Shown in pieces: positions 25,446-36,944 of a stretch of DNA of 64,000 bases. The stretch is from Physella acuta (Eukaryota; Mollusca; Gastropoda; Physidae): NCBI RefSeq assembly GCF_028476545.1, contig NW_026731777.1, positions 1-64,000 on the forward strand, in the 5' to 3' direction. The notes beneath the pieces are model-generated. The model was not told the origin of the DNA. It worked only from the letters and a program-made list of their open reading frames with translations, and did not search any database. The stretch's first letter is position 1, and every line of letters begins with the position of its first letter. The position numbers and the translations under genes were made by a program.

Positions 25446-25506
25446 TATGCCCAAATTTTTTTCAGTCATCTAAAAATTTTAGATGACTGAAAAAAATTTG
25501 GGCATA
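25446..25506. other. 61-bp near-perfect palindrome
   Basis: Two arms of 30 bp with a single central base (A at 25476). The left arm begins TATGCCCAAATTTTTTTCAG and the right arm is its exact inverse. No array surrounds it. It may be a transposon end-to-end fusion, a cruciform-forming site or a hairpin RNA precursor; the sequence does not decide. Confidence 0.93.
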
Positions 25507-27282
25507 AAAAAAATGAGTCTTTCTAAGTTAAAAAAATTATTGAAAATGACAACAATGCGGTTTGGTCACTTTTATTTTCAATAAAAAAAAATTCAAAATT
25601 AATTATTATTTTTTTTGCATTGGACATAGAATAACTCTAAAACTATTGTGCTAGTAGCATGACCAGGAAGAATGTACTCATTATTTTCAAAAATCACATG
25701 AGTTAAAATATTATTTTAAAAAATGCCAGTTATCTAGTGCAGGAGAAACAGAATCAAAATTTAGTGGAGTTGTAATGTAATGTAGTCTAATAAAGACTTG
25801 ATGTCTACAAGTGATGCAGCAGTTGATGCCACATGCTTTGGTTTCTTTTCAAACCTATCCGGTTGATAACTGCTTTGGGGGAACAGTTTTTAAAACTACA
25901 ACTCCACATCTTTGTATGTCTTGTTTCCCTCAAACTTGATCTTGTGGAGCATCAAGAGTAAGTGATATGTTTTAGGAACTTGGGGGGGGGGGGGGTGGTG
26001 GCCATCTTCCATTCCCTTGTAAGGAAAGTTCTGGATAGGCCACCATAAATGTCTCCAGCTATGGAATAAACAATTGATTTAGTGATTAATAAAATATAAT
26101 TAGATTACTACTAGCCTATTGTGTAGGCCTACTATTTGTACTATGACTGTAACTGGAAACATGAAAAAAGCCTGAAAACACCTTTTGTTAAAAGTAAATT
26201 AATACTTGATATATTTTTAATAGTAGCTCTACTTAACTGTCCTTCATTGTTACTATATGCATGTAAAATAAATAAATAATGAGAAATACTATTAGTACTA
26301 CTTACACTTATAACTAATAACATTTTAAAACTAAGTCACAACAAATATAATCTTGATAAATTGCACCACCATCTAAAAATTGATCTGGTACATTTTATTA
26401 AGGAGACTGGCGCAGACCATTTCACATTATTCAGCAGGGGAATCAGAATGCACAACAGAAAATTTAAAAAATTAATTACATTAGTCCTTAAATTTTAGTG
26501 TCTTTAGTTTTTAATAAATTGATAAAAATGTATTTACAAAAATAGTTATTATAATTATCGTACATTGATGTATAAATTGAAAAAAATAACTTGTTTATTT
26601 TATTTTAAAAAAAAAACAGTTTTTAAACTTTAAATGACGATATATACAAAAATATAATATAATTTTTACACCGATGTAAAGTCAGGAATGTGACTTTTAC
26701 GAATTTTAGCGGAAATCCGATTTGTCCGTTTCAGTTGCGATTTTCCGCTGCTGATTTAATTTTCGCCGAATTTTTCCGCAGACTTTCAATTTTTATTGAT
26801 TTTTTACGAAGTTTTAAAAATTAGGAAAAAAAAACGGAAATGTCTTCTACGGAAAGGGCCGACATGCTCATTCCACTTATTCGTATTTAAATTTAAATCG
26901 ACAACTACAGTACTTACGTCAAACGGACACTTGAATATGCGCATTTCTTTTCGATTGGTCGATTGCGCTAGGTCTGACTGTGCTAGATCAAAATTAAATG
27001 TAGACTAAGATTCGGAATTTCGGTGGACTTACAAATTTTTCAAAGCACAATTTTTTAGTTAACTATTTATCAAAAACACGGGAAAAGGTAATCTAAAATA
27101 ATGCAGTTCTTCAAGTGAAACTTACATCTCTTAAGCCTGGTTATCTAGCTATCGATATAGCCTAATTTATCTATCGGCATTTTAACCCGCCTAAATTTAC
27201 CAATTCTCTCTGATTCTATTTTATTTCGCAATCTCAAATTAATATTGAAATCCTTGCAAAAGGTGACCATGAGGACTAGACT
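25507..27282. other. Non-coding DNA
   Basis: AT-rich with a G run at 25982-25995. Frames at 26141 (minus) and 26796 (plus) are short and lack features. No repeat family is recognised. Confidence 0.5.
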
Positions 27283-27290
27283 AACCCGCC

Positions 27291-27341
27291 CAGTGGCGTA
27301 GGCAAGGGGGGTTAAGGGGGGTTATAACCCCTCCCATGGAC

Positions 27342-27397
<56 letters not shown>

Positions 27398-27456
27398 TTG
27401 TATACATGCAAACATGTTTAAACCCCTCCCTTGACCAATTCCTGGCTACGCCACTG
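27291..27456. mobile_element. hAT-type MITE (CAGTGGCGTAGG ends)
   Basis: A 166-bp element: left CAGTGGCGTAGGCAAGG, right TTCCTGGCTACGCCACTG. Target duplication AACCCGCC / AACCCGCT (27283-27290, 27457-27464), 7 of 8 matching. A TA microsatellite (27344-27394) fills the middle, bracketed by AACCCCTCCC copies. Confidence 0.85.
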
Positions 27457-27469
27457 AACCCGCTCCACC

Positions 27470-27527
27470 CAGTGGCGGAACTAAAAAAAAATGGGCCACC
27501 CTACAAAAATTTTTTTTGCCCCCCCCC

Positions 27528-27587
<60 letters not shown>

Positions 27588-27590
27588 GCA
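27470..27590. mobile_element. hAT-like left end plus TA microsatellite
   Basis: CAGTGGCGGAACT starts 14 bp after the previous MITE, followed by an A run, a C run and (TA)n to about 27590. No right end was found, so it is a truncated insertion. Confidence 0.5.
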
Positions 27591-28147
27591 TATAACACAA
27601 TACGAACATAGGATACTCATTTCTGGCCTGATCGGATTTTGAAAATAAAAATTCAATTAAATCTAATCAAGACAGCATGTCGTGTATGAGTGCATTTGAA
27701 AATCCCTGTTTTCATTTATGTTTGCCTTAATACTTCTAATCATTAAGTCGGTCAAAAGTATATAAATCATGAAGCTTTGTATAAGTAATGGTGTCTCGTG
27801 TTATGTTTATTTTTCAGTTTTTTTAAATTTATATTATTAGTTTTAACTACATTTCATTATTATACTATACCATTCTTTAGTACTTATTTTTTTAAAAATA
27901 ATAATTAAGATAAGTAATTGCTGTTTAATTTGATTATTACAAATCTATTAAAAGGAGCTTATAAGCACCCCTATTTGGCTATTTGAAAAAGGGAAATAAT
28001 TTATGGAAGTGGTTTGAACGTTTGCCTATCTTTCAGACTACAGCTCATGTGTATATTTGAAAAAAAAATTTTTTACGCAACAGCATGTCTTAGCTACTAT
28101 ATAATATCACTACTGTATTATATCTCTTATCTGTGCCAGTGACGAAA

Positions 28148-28149
<2 letters not shown>
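27591..28149. other. Non-coding DNA
   Basis: No recognisable feature. Confidence 0.5.

Positions 28150-28229
<80 letters not shown>
28150..28229. repeat. TA microsatellite
   Basis: About 79 bp of pure (TA)n. Confidence 0.97.
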
Positions 28230-28230
<1 letters not shown>

Positions 28231-28304
28231 CACGCTTTGCCTTGTTTTATAGAACAGTGGCTATTAAATGTAAACAATGTCGGCACTTTATTTCTTGGAT
28301 ATTA

Positions 28305-28420
28305 GTTGTTGGAACGCTAGTTTGTCAACACTACCACCGATTCGAGCCAGCTTTGCTGTTGGAGCGCTAGTTTGTCTACACTACCACCGATACGAGCCAG
28401 CTTAGTTGTTGAGGCGCTAT
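28305..28420. repeat. Tandem duplication, ~54-bp unit
   Basis: GCGCTAGTTTGTCTACACTA then CCACCGATACGAGCCAGC occurs twice, with a third partial unit (GTTGTTGAGGCGCTA). Confidence 0.85.
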
Positions 28421-28435
28421 CTATTCGCTTTTTGT

Positions 28436-28855
28436 AAGGCTAAGAGCGGGAGTGGAGGTCAGAGAAGGGAACTTAAAAGGGACAACAAAGCACCGATGTG
28501 CTTTTATCCATCAGTACCAAATTTGTGATGGTCTCAAAAAGCCGTCTAAATATCTAGCGGCCTCTCGCGCAATTGATGTTTTTTCAAAAGAATTTTGCCG
28601 ACAACAGCATGTTTGATTGTAGGAAAAAGAATATACAAGAGCGTGGGATGAGTCTATAGAATAAAGATACTCCAACCGCAGCTATATTATTCTTTTTTCA
28701 AAAGAACCATCAGGTCAAAAATGCAAGAAAATTAATTTTAACTTTAAAAAAATGATTATGGGCGGCTGTCGGCCCCCTAAACGGCGTGCCCCCCCCCCAT
28801 TGCGGGGTCTGGCGGCACTGTAGCCCCTGGTCCCACCTCATAGCACCGGTGGCTC
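28436..28855 (-). mobile_element. Unnamed interspersed repeat, copy B
   Basis: Inverse-orientation partner of 21286-22015, with the same order of conserved blocks read on the minus strand. It lacks an internal segment of about 200 bp found in copy A. Just outside, CACCGGTGGC recalls the start of copy A. Confidence 0.75.
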
Positions 28856-29064
28856 TTGTGACCTCACCTTGACCCCAAGTACGTGTTCGGTACTGCTTGT
28901 GGAAAAAAATGACGTCACAGTCAATTTCACATAGCTGTTCCTGCAAAACGTATGCTTCGTAGGCCTACAGATTAAAAAATAAATCCAAAACTCAACTTGA
29001 CTACGACCGTGTCTTGTTTGTGGAAGAAAAAATACGTACAGACTGTTTTTAAATTTTTAATAAA

Positions 29065-29407
29065 GGGTCTTCCATAAATAACGTCACACTCGTAAAATAG
29101 TGTAACGTCATATTTTTGTATTTTAAAAAAGTAATGTTTGAAACAACTGCATTTTTGCCGCTATTACGCTTTTAAAAAAACTGTTGTAAAACATTGTAAT
29201 AGATATTGAACAAAATACCCTATGTTGGTGACCTCAGTCAATATTTTAGAAAAAACATCGATGTTTAAAAAAATAATTTAAATTCAATTCGAGGAGGGGG
29301 GGGGGATTTGTTGGCTGAGGTGTGACGTCATTATAGGGTGGGGGGAGTCTGGCTTTGGTAGGTGAGAGGGGAGGTAAATATCGTCCAAAAACCCGTGGAT
29401 GACCCCT
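29065..29407. mobile_element. Possible TIR element with GGGTC(T/A)TCCA ends
   Basis: Left AGGGTCTTCCATAAATAACG then TCACAC; right side carries GTGTGACGTCATTATAGGGT inside and ends GTGGATGACCCCT. The ends are imperfect inverted repeats. No transposase, and no convincing target duplication. Confidence 0.45.
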
Positions 29408-30110
29408 AACAATTTACAGCTATTCCAAAAAAACAAATATCGATGTGGCATGGCTATCAAAATGATTAACTTTGGTTCACACACCAGACCCGTTCTAATT
29501 TTAGCTAACCTGGTCCATTTCATTTTTCCATCAAATGAACCTAAACTTTCAAATTGTAACTAATCTTAATCTAGGTTGAATGAAGACAAACTCAAAATGG
29601 CCACCAAACATTCCTGGTTACTATGTGGACGAACTCAATTATTTACAGGGAACGAAGGTTAAACACTTATAAAATATTAATGAAACAAAAAAGAAATGTA
29701 TATTCAAACAATAGGCTAGAATTTGCTCTTTGAAATGACATTAAGATTATGCTTCTACGATGCTTCGTCGCGACCAAATAAAGCAGTGTAGGGTCGATCG
29801 GCACTAGAAAAACGGTGAAATTTGTTGACGTAACTGATGCTTTTCAAACAAACATAAAACACATTCAAACATGTTATAGATATAAAAATACCAGATTACG
29901 ACAGATAAAGACTTAATCTATTGACATATAATTTTTATTCTTATAGGACAACTAGAAGTAGTGAATTTTTTTTTAAACTGCAAAAATTGGCCCCAAAACG
30001 CACTTTTTCGCCAGTTTGGACTACCTAATTAAACGGCTATTCTTGTCTAAGTTTTGCTTGGCAGGACATGCGCCAAAAACTCTAGAGATCTTCATAGAAG
30101 GTTTTTCTTT
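29408..30110. other. Non-coding DNA
   Basis: No gene or repeat family is recognised. Confidence 0.5.
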
Positions 30111-30119
30111 AGCCACCCT

Positions 30120-30700
30120 CACTGGGTCTCTATAACTACGGGGCAGTGCGTAAGTGGTATGTCACCATTAGATCAAAGGATCTATGTGAGAAAATGCACC
30201 TAAAAGAATTTCACAGAGATTTGCCAATTGGGGTAACATCCAAATACAGAGTGCAGAAAATACCAATAACCCACGCCGATAAATCTGGGCAAAGAGGCAT
30301 GCTGAAATGGCTGCCTTCCAAGACGAGCGATGATGATATAATGGCAATTCTGAAATCTATAAGCAGTCAGGACTCAACACCAACATTTAAGAGAATAGAC
30401 CAATCAAATTTGGTCAAATTCACCATCTCTCTGGAGAAAGAAAATGTGTAGAGTGTCCCACACTATATTATACTTACAAATGAGGCCAACAAGGAGAGCA
30501 GAGTCCTTATAATCCTCAATGGGAGGAGGGTGCAATGTTGCCAATGTAACACAGACAGGCACCTGCCTAAGATGTGTGAGCATTTGAGGACTCGCGCACT
30601 TGACGGCGTCCAGCTAGTAGATGGACAGTACAGGGCAATTGAGCCTTGGGATGCAAATGATAAAGAAGAAGTTAGGTAGCATATAAGTAACAATAGAAGT
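30120..30700 (+). mobile_element. Fossil retroelement ORF1/gag-like piece
   Basis: Coding-like sequence on the plus strand with a long basic open segment (30146-30451) and, further on, a CCHC zinc-knuckle pattern (C-x2-C-x4-H-x4-C, about 30530-30575). This pairing is usual for LINE ORF1 or gag-type nucleic-acid-binding proteins. No reverse transcriptase or terminal repeat is attached. It is a broken, old fragment; the family cannot be fixed. Confidence 0.45.
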
Positions 30701-30727
30701 TTCTTAAAGCATTGGGACAGCGATGAT

Positions 30728-30975
30728 CAGAGGCGTAGCGAGGGGGGGGGGGGGCGGGGGTGCGGACCGCACCGGGTGACACCATTTAGGGGGGTAGACA
30801 CCAAGGCAAAAAACAGCAAAATATATAGAGAAAAACTTGTGGGGGGTGCAAATCGAAATTTGAAAGTTTGTCCCCGGGAACGGTCGCTACGCCTCTGGGG
30901 GGGGGGGGGGGGGAGTGGGGGTGGTGACACCATTAAGTGCCGCACCGGGTGATACCCGACCTCGCTACGCCACTG
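30728..30975. mobile_element. hAT-type MITE, second copy of the 1775 family
   Basis: A 248-bp element, inverse orientation relative to 1775-2019. Ends CAGAGGCGTAGCGAGG and CCTCGCTACGCCACTG; target duplication GCGATGAT / GCAATGAT (30720-30727, 30976-30983), 7 of 8. The interior has the same GACACCATT, GGTGCAAATCGAAA and GCACCGGGTGA blocks. Confidence 0.9.
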
Positions 30976-31111
30976 GCAATGATATTGACTGAGAAAAACA
31001 AAAGAAAAAAAAATAAAAGATAAAAAATACATCAATCTTATGTTTTGACACTGGATCATCAAGTCGGTACTTTCAGAAGTTTTTTGAACTAATAGTAATA
31101 GCTTCCCACTG

Positions 31112-31285
31112 GAAACACATATGCGATGTTAATAAACAAACAATATTTTTCCAGTCACAAACCGATGGTGAGAAAATTAGGTTTAAAAACATCAAGAAAA
31201 TAAGTGCGATGTGAATAAACAAACAATATTTTTCCAGTCACAAACCGATGGTGAGAACATCAGGTTTAAGAACATCAAGGAGAGA
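31112..31285. repeat. Tandem duplication, ~84-bp unit
   Basis: Two copies of a segment with TGCGATGT(T/G)AATAAACAAAC, TTTTTCCAGTCACAAACCGA and TGGTGAGAA. No coding role seen. Confidence 0.88.
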
Positions 31286-31453
31286 GAAGTTGTCTTGTAC
31301 CTAAATTCTGACCTAAAGAAAAATTGAAAATAAATTTTACTGTGAGTAAATCAACAACAGCCCAGGAGATGAGGAGGTCATTGACCTTTGGAACCTTACT
31401 TCTGGCTTATAACAAGCACATTGTCATATATCTTGAACAGGTGATATATTATG

Positions 31454-34400
31454 CAGGGTTCCTACACCAAAGTCAATTTCAAATTCCAGGAGAATTCCAG
31501 GAGTTTTCCAGGAGGAATCAAAAAATTCCAGGACATATAATAATGCATAAAACTATGTAAATTTTTTTTTATAAAATAATAATAATTTATTACAAACTAA
31601 AAATATTCAGCGTACTCACCAAATTAAGACAGGACATACTTGAGAGCTTTTATGCACTGATTTATATACATTTATTTATAGAGTTATTTACATATATACA
31701 GACTGAATGTTTGCACATTACAAGCTGCCAATTTCTATCACTTTAGATTGTATTTCTAAAGTAATAGCTGCCAGTTGCTCATTCTTGCTTTTGGCAGCCC
31801 GACGCATGGCGTTAGACTCAATAAGAAACTTGTGGCTGTTTGTATTTTCAGCCTTTTCAGCCAATTTATCAGCAGATTCAGTCAGGCTGCTAATGTCTTT
31901 CTCCAACCTGGCTTTTTTCGTCTTCAACCCATCCAGCTCCTGTTGGCTGTCATCCCTCTTTTGTTTATTAGACTTCTGTTTCTCCAGCTCTGCCTTTTCT
32001 TCCAAAAACAAACGATATTTCGTCCTGGCACCTGCAGCTGCAATGAGCAGCCCACTACTGATGCTGACATTTGACAATCCCCCTACACTGGCAACATGGT
32101 CACAAATCAGTCTCTTGGCCACCACAGTTTTTTAATGCATGTTCACCAGCATGACTTCCTTATTCACGCTGAAGCCTCGCTCCACTGTGGCCTGGCCATG
32201 TGACAGCATCAGTAGTGTGCGTGCTAATGACCAGAGCAAAGAATAATCTTCGTTGTGCCCCATATATTGGGAAAAAAAGGTGTCAAGGCGATCGGTGCTG
32301 CAGCAAAAGGAGGAAAATATGCTAGAATAGGAAGTACTAATGCTGCACTGCCACTGCAGGAACTGCATCTTAATATTGTCGCAGTGGTCTGGGTTGATCC
32401 TACCAATTGAAACCAAGCAGGACATTACATTTTCTAACTGCTTGACACAAGTTTGACAATCATTAACAATACATTTGGGTTGCAGCCAATCCAAATTCTG
32501 AACAATCTTGTTCTTAATGGGTGTTTTGTCTATAATCTTTGTCACAACTGCTTTTAAAAAATCCCTGCTTTCCATTTGGAATTGGAAAATATCCCTTTGA
32601 CTCACTTTAGTTTTAATTTCTTTGACTGCAGCTTTGGATTTGAAGCCAATGTCAACATCAGACGGTGGTAAAAGATTTTTTGTTGTTGACATGTCTAAAC
32701 ACAGCAGTGTTGCAACTGATGAGCATTCTTTCTTGAAAACTTCTGGTGCAACAAACCTCTGAAGCAGGGATCGCAAAAGGTTAAAAAGCTCATGTGCCAT
32801 GAATGGCAGCATGGGGGCATCGCTTTGAAATTTTTTAAGGAATGGCTGCAAAGTCTTGGCAATTGAAATAAAACACTCAATCCTTGCAGTTAAAAAATGG
32901 TCATTCAAACAATTCTGCAAAAATTCAAAAGACTTGGTGTTTGGTGCTTTTTTTTCTGCCAAAAGGGATTTTATAAATTGCTTGACGTGTGGCCAAACTT
33001 TTAATGCCCTCTCTGCTACCATAACATTATCCACCCAGCGATGTGGGCAATGATCCAGGGGGAAATCGCTGCTACCAGTGAGTCTCGTGTAGTCTTCACG
33101 GCGTGCCGGAGTATCTTTAAACAACCATGAGAGAGAGGAGAAGAAGTGACTTAACTCCCATTTAGATGCCACAAGCCCAGAACGAAAGGCATTGTGTAAG
33201 GTGTGCAGACCACAACTACCAATGTCGATAAAACCTCTTGCAGAAACATGTTTTAACTCAGCCGAGAGCAGTTTCAGTAAAGCCCAGTTGACATTGGGTC
33301 CATCCATGGAGATTTGAACAACTTTGCTCTGGTCAAAGTCAAAAAGACTTGTTATTTTTTGAAACATATCTTGAGCTGTTGCATGTCCCAGGAAGGCAGA
33401 CCCATGATACCTTGTAATGACCTAAAATGTTAAATACACTATTTTGTTATGCAATTTTTAAAATTAGATCTATATTTTTAAATTGCATTGCAATGTTATG
33501 TATAACTATTGATATAAAAAAAATAATTAAAAATAGTTATTTACCTTGTCATCATCCCAATGTCTAACGTGTATGTCCATCTGTTTCTTGCTGAGCTCCC
33601 GATTGAGGGCCTCGTCAAACAAAAGGATGAAACCATCATCTAAACTTTTAAGTTTGGCCTTCAGCAACTCATGAAAATATGGCCCAAGTCCAAAAGACAC
33701 CATGTATGCCATTTTATCCGGCCCACAGGAAAGCTTCTTAGCAATTTCACTATCCGGAAACATTCGATAAAAATGGCTAGAAATGTCTGCACAGCTGTTA
33801 AATGAATAATGCGAACATACTGCTTTTAAGGCCCATAAAATCTCAGCAGACAATGTTTGCTCACTGGTGACATGAGTTTTCATTGTGGTTTGAGCCTGTG
33901 GCAACTTCGAAGTTGATGGACCAGGACAGGGTAATGATGACTTTTCAGCTACAGCTGTAACTTCAAGCTGGGATGCTGCGGCTGCCGATGGTGAAGGGGT
34001 TACAGTAGGCACAACAACAGCTTTCTTGAACAGAGAGGCAACAGTCATGCAACCAGAAGACTTATTATCAAGCTGTACATGCTTGCTTGATTTCATATGC
34101 GATTTGATTGCTGCCTCTCCCATATTACAAACGTCTATCGATTTGGCACATAACCGACAATATGCCTTGGTTGCTGAGGTTTGTTGTAGCCATGATTTAT
34201 ACAAATCGTTCTCTAACCATGCAGGTTTGAACGAAGTGGTATATTTCGGCATAATGAAATGTTAAATTGAAATGAAAACACAATAGTTCACAACTGAAAT
34301 CGAGAAATTTCTCACAGTGACGCAGTAAAAATGAAATAGATCTATGAATGAACATCCGAAGAATCAAACTCAAGAGCTGACACTTGAATAATCGAAAATC

Positions 34401-34704
34401 CCGCCAGACGGACCCTTATATAGACCAAGGCTAAATCTAGTTTTAAACCAACATCCGATGTGCGCAGAATTAAAAAAAAACGGAAAAGGAAACTCTAAGC
34501 GGCGGCGTAAACAAAATACCGAAAATGCACGCAAATTCACGAAAAATTTGTTACGCGTGAAAATTCCAGGAGATTTTTCAAAATTTCAGGAGAAATTTTC
34601 TGAAATTTTGAATTTCCAGGAGAATTCCAGGACTTTTGGGTTTTTTTCAAATTCCAGGAGAATTCCAGGACATCCTGGAATTTCAGGAGGCCGCGGGAAC
34701 CCTG
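31454..34704 (-). mobile_element. Nearly complete autonomous hAT-like transposon
   Basis: A 3251-bp element with ends CAGGGTTCC (31454) and GGGAACCCTG (34704), inverted for at least 9 bp. A flush direct repeat ATTATG (31448-31453 and 34705-34710) flanks it, shorter than the 8 bp usual for hATs. TTCCAGGAGAATTCCAGG occurs near both ends (31480-31500; 34613-34671) and would be a natural transposase-binding site. It encodes one spliced transposase on the minus strand. Its ends differ from those of the MITEs in this window, so it is not their source. Confidence 0.88.
31718..34252 (-). CDS. hAT-like transposase, two exons, one in-frame stop
   Basis: Exon 1 is 34252-33545 and exon 2 is 33421-31718; the 123-bp intron has GTAAAT at its donor and TTTTAG at its acceptor, and the frame continues (..DDK|VITRYHG..). 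About 803 codons. Residues 31-58 form a C2H2 BED-like finger (C32, C35, H52, H58). Later motifs: FDEALNRELSKKQMD, ISMDGPNVNW (likely catalytic Asp), CGLHTLHNAF, CPHRWVDN (the Arg-Trp typical of hATs) and, near the C terminus, LSHGQATVERGFSVNKEV of the hAT dimerisation region. A TAA at 32132-32134 interrupts the frame, which then continues for 135 coiled-coil residues (KAELEKQKSNKQK, LTESADKLAEKAE). So it is almost intact but probably inactive. It catalyses cut-and-paste in the nucleus. Confidence 0.85.
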
Positions 34705-34710
34705 ATTATG

Positions 34711-34940
34711 GCTTTATATAACTGTACATGACTTTATTTATGTATGTGTGTGTATATATAGATAGAGATAATTTGATAAATGCAAAGCATTTTGACTCAT
34801 TTAAATTACTCTTTTATTCAGGATATTCCAAGAAACAAGGAAGTCATGGAAAAGATTAAAACAATGTTAAAGTCACTGAATATTTTTCTAGCATGTATGC
34901 TATAGGGTTTTCAATATTGTGAAGAGAAAATTATCGATTG
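34711..34940. other. Short unique segment, possibly coding remnant
   Basis: From about 34820 a plus-strand frame without clear domain (DIPRNKEVMEKIKTMLKSL) leads toward the repeats at 34945. It may belong to the decayed element downstream. Confidence 0.35.
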
Positions 34941-35148
34941 TGTAGAGGACTTAACTGAGGCTATATCTACCAAAGATCAGCGTAGCACATTTCTTACCAT
35001 ACCTGCACTGTAGAGGACTTGACTGAAGCTATATCTACCAAAGATCAGCGTAGCACGTTTCTTACCATACCTGCGCTGACTGAGGCTATATCTATCAAAG
35101 TATTCAAAGATCAGCGTAGCACGTTTCTTACCATACCTACGCTGACTG
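34941..35148. repeat. Tandem repeat, ~68-bp unit, coding-derived
   Basis: Three units with CTATATCTACCAAAGATCAG and CGTAGCAC(A/G)TTTCTTACCA. In the plus strand it repeats a peptide like TEAISTKDQRSTFLTIPAL, and the frame goes on into unique sequence (35149-35300), so a piece of an old gene has been multiplied. Confidence 0.85.
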
Positions 35149-35305
35149 ATAGCGAGATCACGTGGGCTGTATTGGGGCTAAAGGACGGCATTGTGAACAT
35201 AAAAGGAGGAATGAAATATGAAGTTTCTTGTGAGTTGGTTATTAAGTCTTTGGAACAAAATCATCAAAAGGACACTGCCAATGAACAACATATAAGTAAA
35301 GTTAC
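35149..35305 (+). pseudogene. Decayed coding piece, unidentified
   Basis: The frame reads with balanced composition (SEITWAVLGLKDGIVNIKGG and on to KSLEQNHQ) and no stop, between two arrays. I do not recognise the domain. It may be the upstream part of the Mutator-like element at 43.4-45.0 kb or an unrelated gene. Confidence 0.45.
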
Positions 35306-35655
35306 TTTTTGTAAAATGGGATTCACTGAGGAGAAAGCCACTTTTGTAAAATGGGATTCACTGAGACGAAAGCCACTTTTGTAAAATTGGATTCACTGAG
35401 GAGAAAGCCACTTTTGTAAAATGGGATTCACTGAGACGAAAGCCACTTTTGTAAAATTGGATTCACTGAGACGAAAGCCACTTTTGTAAAATTGGATTAA
35501 ATGAGGAGAAAGCCACTTTTGTAAAATGGGATTCACTGAGGAGAAAGCCACTTTTGTAAAATGGGATTCATTGAGGAGAAAGCCACTTTTGTAAAAATGG
35601 TACGCTGAGGAGAAAGTCACTTTTGTAAAATGGGATTCACTGAGGAGAAAGCAAG
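35306..35655. repeat. Minisatellite, ~35-bp unit
   Basis: About ten units containing AAGCCACTTTTGTAAAATGG then GATTCACTGAGGAG. Confidence 0.94.
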
Positions 35656-36940
35656 CATGTCCAGACCATAATTTATGGATTAAGTATTTATAAAAATGAT
35701 GGATTTTTGTGTGCTCAAACATGCACAGAAAAACTACTAGGGTTTCATGCAGTGAACAAGCACAAAGGTCACCCATAATAGACCACAGCTGTTTCAGCAA
35801 GCCAATAAGTTGACTCTTGTATAAGACTACAACTACTGTTGTCTACAAATGGAGGAAAACTTTGTTAGGAGCATAGGCCTACAAGAGATGACAGATGATG
35901 CTATACATCTATTAGAATACTTTTTCAGGAGCATAGGCCTACAAGAGATGACAGATGATGCTATACATCTGTTGGAAAAGAAAAAGGGGACAATTACACC
36001 AACATATTATGGGTTGTAGAGAGACTAAAGCGGTTTCAGTCTTCGAACTTCAGATGCATATGTAAGGCAAAAGAAAAAACAAATTTAAATAACTTGGCTT
36101 AAGTTTTAATGGACATGGTCGTAAATATGAAGCTGTTTCGCTTAAGGAATTTGAAAAATGTAGTGGTCTTAAGGTTGACAACTGTAGGATGTTTGTTTCA
36201 AAAAGTTTCCTTTTAAGCATCTTGTCCTGATGGTGTTATAACTGATTATGTTATAATTGAGGTTAACTGCTTTGTTTAAGGAGTGCATATTTAATAATTT
36301 ATATATTTTCTGATTTTAGAGTGTTGCTTATTGAAAGAAATAATGATTTTATAAATTCAATGATTTTAAAAATATCTAATTTATATGATAGTCATTTTAA
36401 ACCCATATTGTAATACATTTTTAAAGATTTGATTGATGAATGCTAGCACTAATGTTGTACATTGAAACAACAGTAACTTTTGGAAAGTTTAGTTAACCAT
36501 TTTAAGCATTATATTATGTGTAATTTTTGTACATGTAATATAATAATATACATATTTCACCTGCAATTTAAAAAAAATTCTATTCCAGTTGACATACATT
36601 AATTAAATTTGGGATACTACAGAAAGCTAGGTATGCTGTATTTGCTGGGTATTTGTACCTGTCATGAAAATATAGCTCCAAGGATAGCTACACAGAAATG
36701 AAAGACGCCACTCAAAGGATGATTTGTTGCAAGACTACAATTTAATTACCCTTTCTGAAGTCAAACTGTGGGAGAACAGAGCTAGAAAAAGAAATAATTG
36801 GAGACATACCCAGACAAATTAGTAAGTGAATTAAGTTTAAATGAGTGTAAACTTCGGCATATTCAGCAGAGCATTAAGTCTAGGCATGACTGTGGAACAA
36901 GTTAGAAAAGCTGATGGGGCAAAAATTGGTGGAGATTGTT
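35656..36940. other. Unique DNA with one 60-bp duplication and coding-like patches
   Basis: 35872-35985 holds two copies of AGGAGCATAGGCCTACAAGA then GATGACAGATGATGC. At 36850-36960 the plus strand reads NFGIFSRALSLGMTVEQVRK and on without stops into the next array, a likely coding relic. The rest (36000-36700) is AT-rich and featureless. Confidence 0.5.
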
Positions 36941-36944
36941 GGCA

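Noticed and set aside
31707-32135. Plus-strand frames over the hAT transposase
   Set aside because: Opposite-strand shadows of the coiled-coil end of the transposase.
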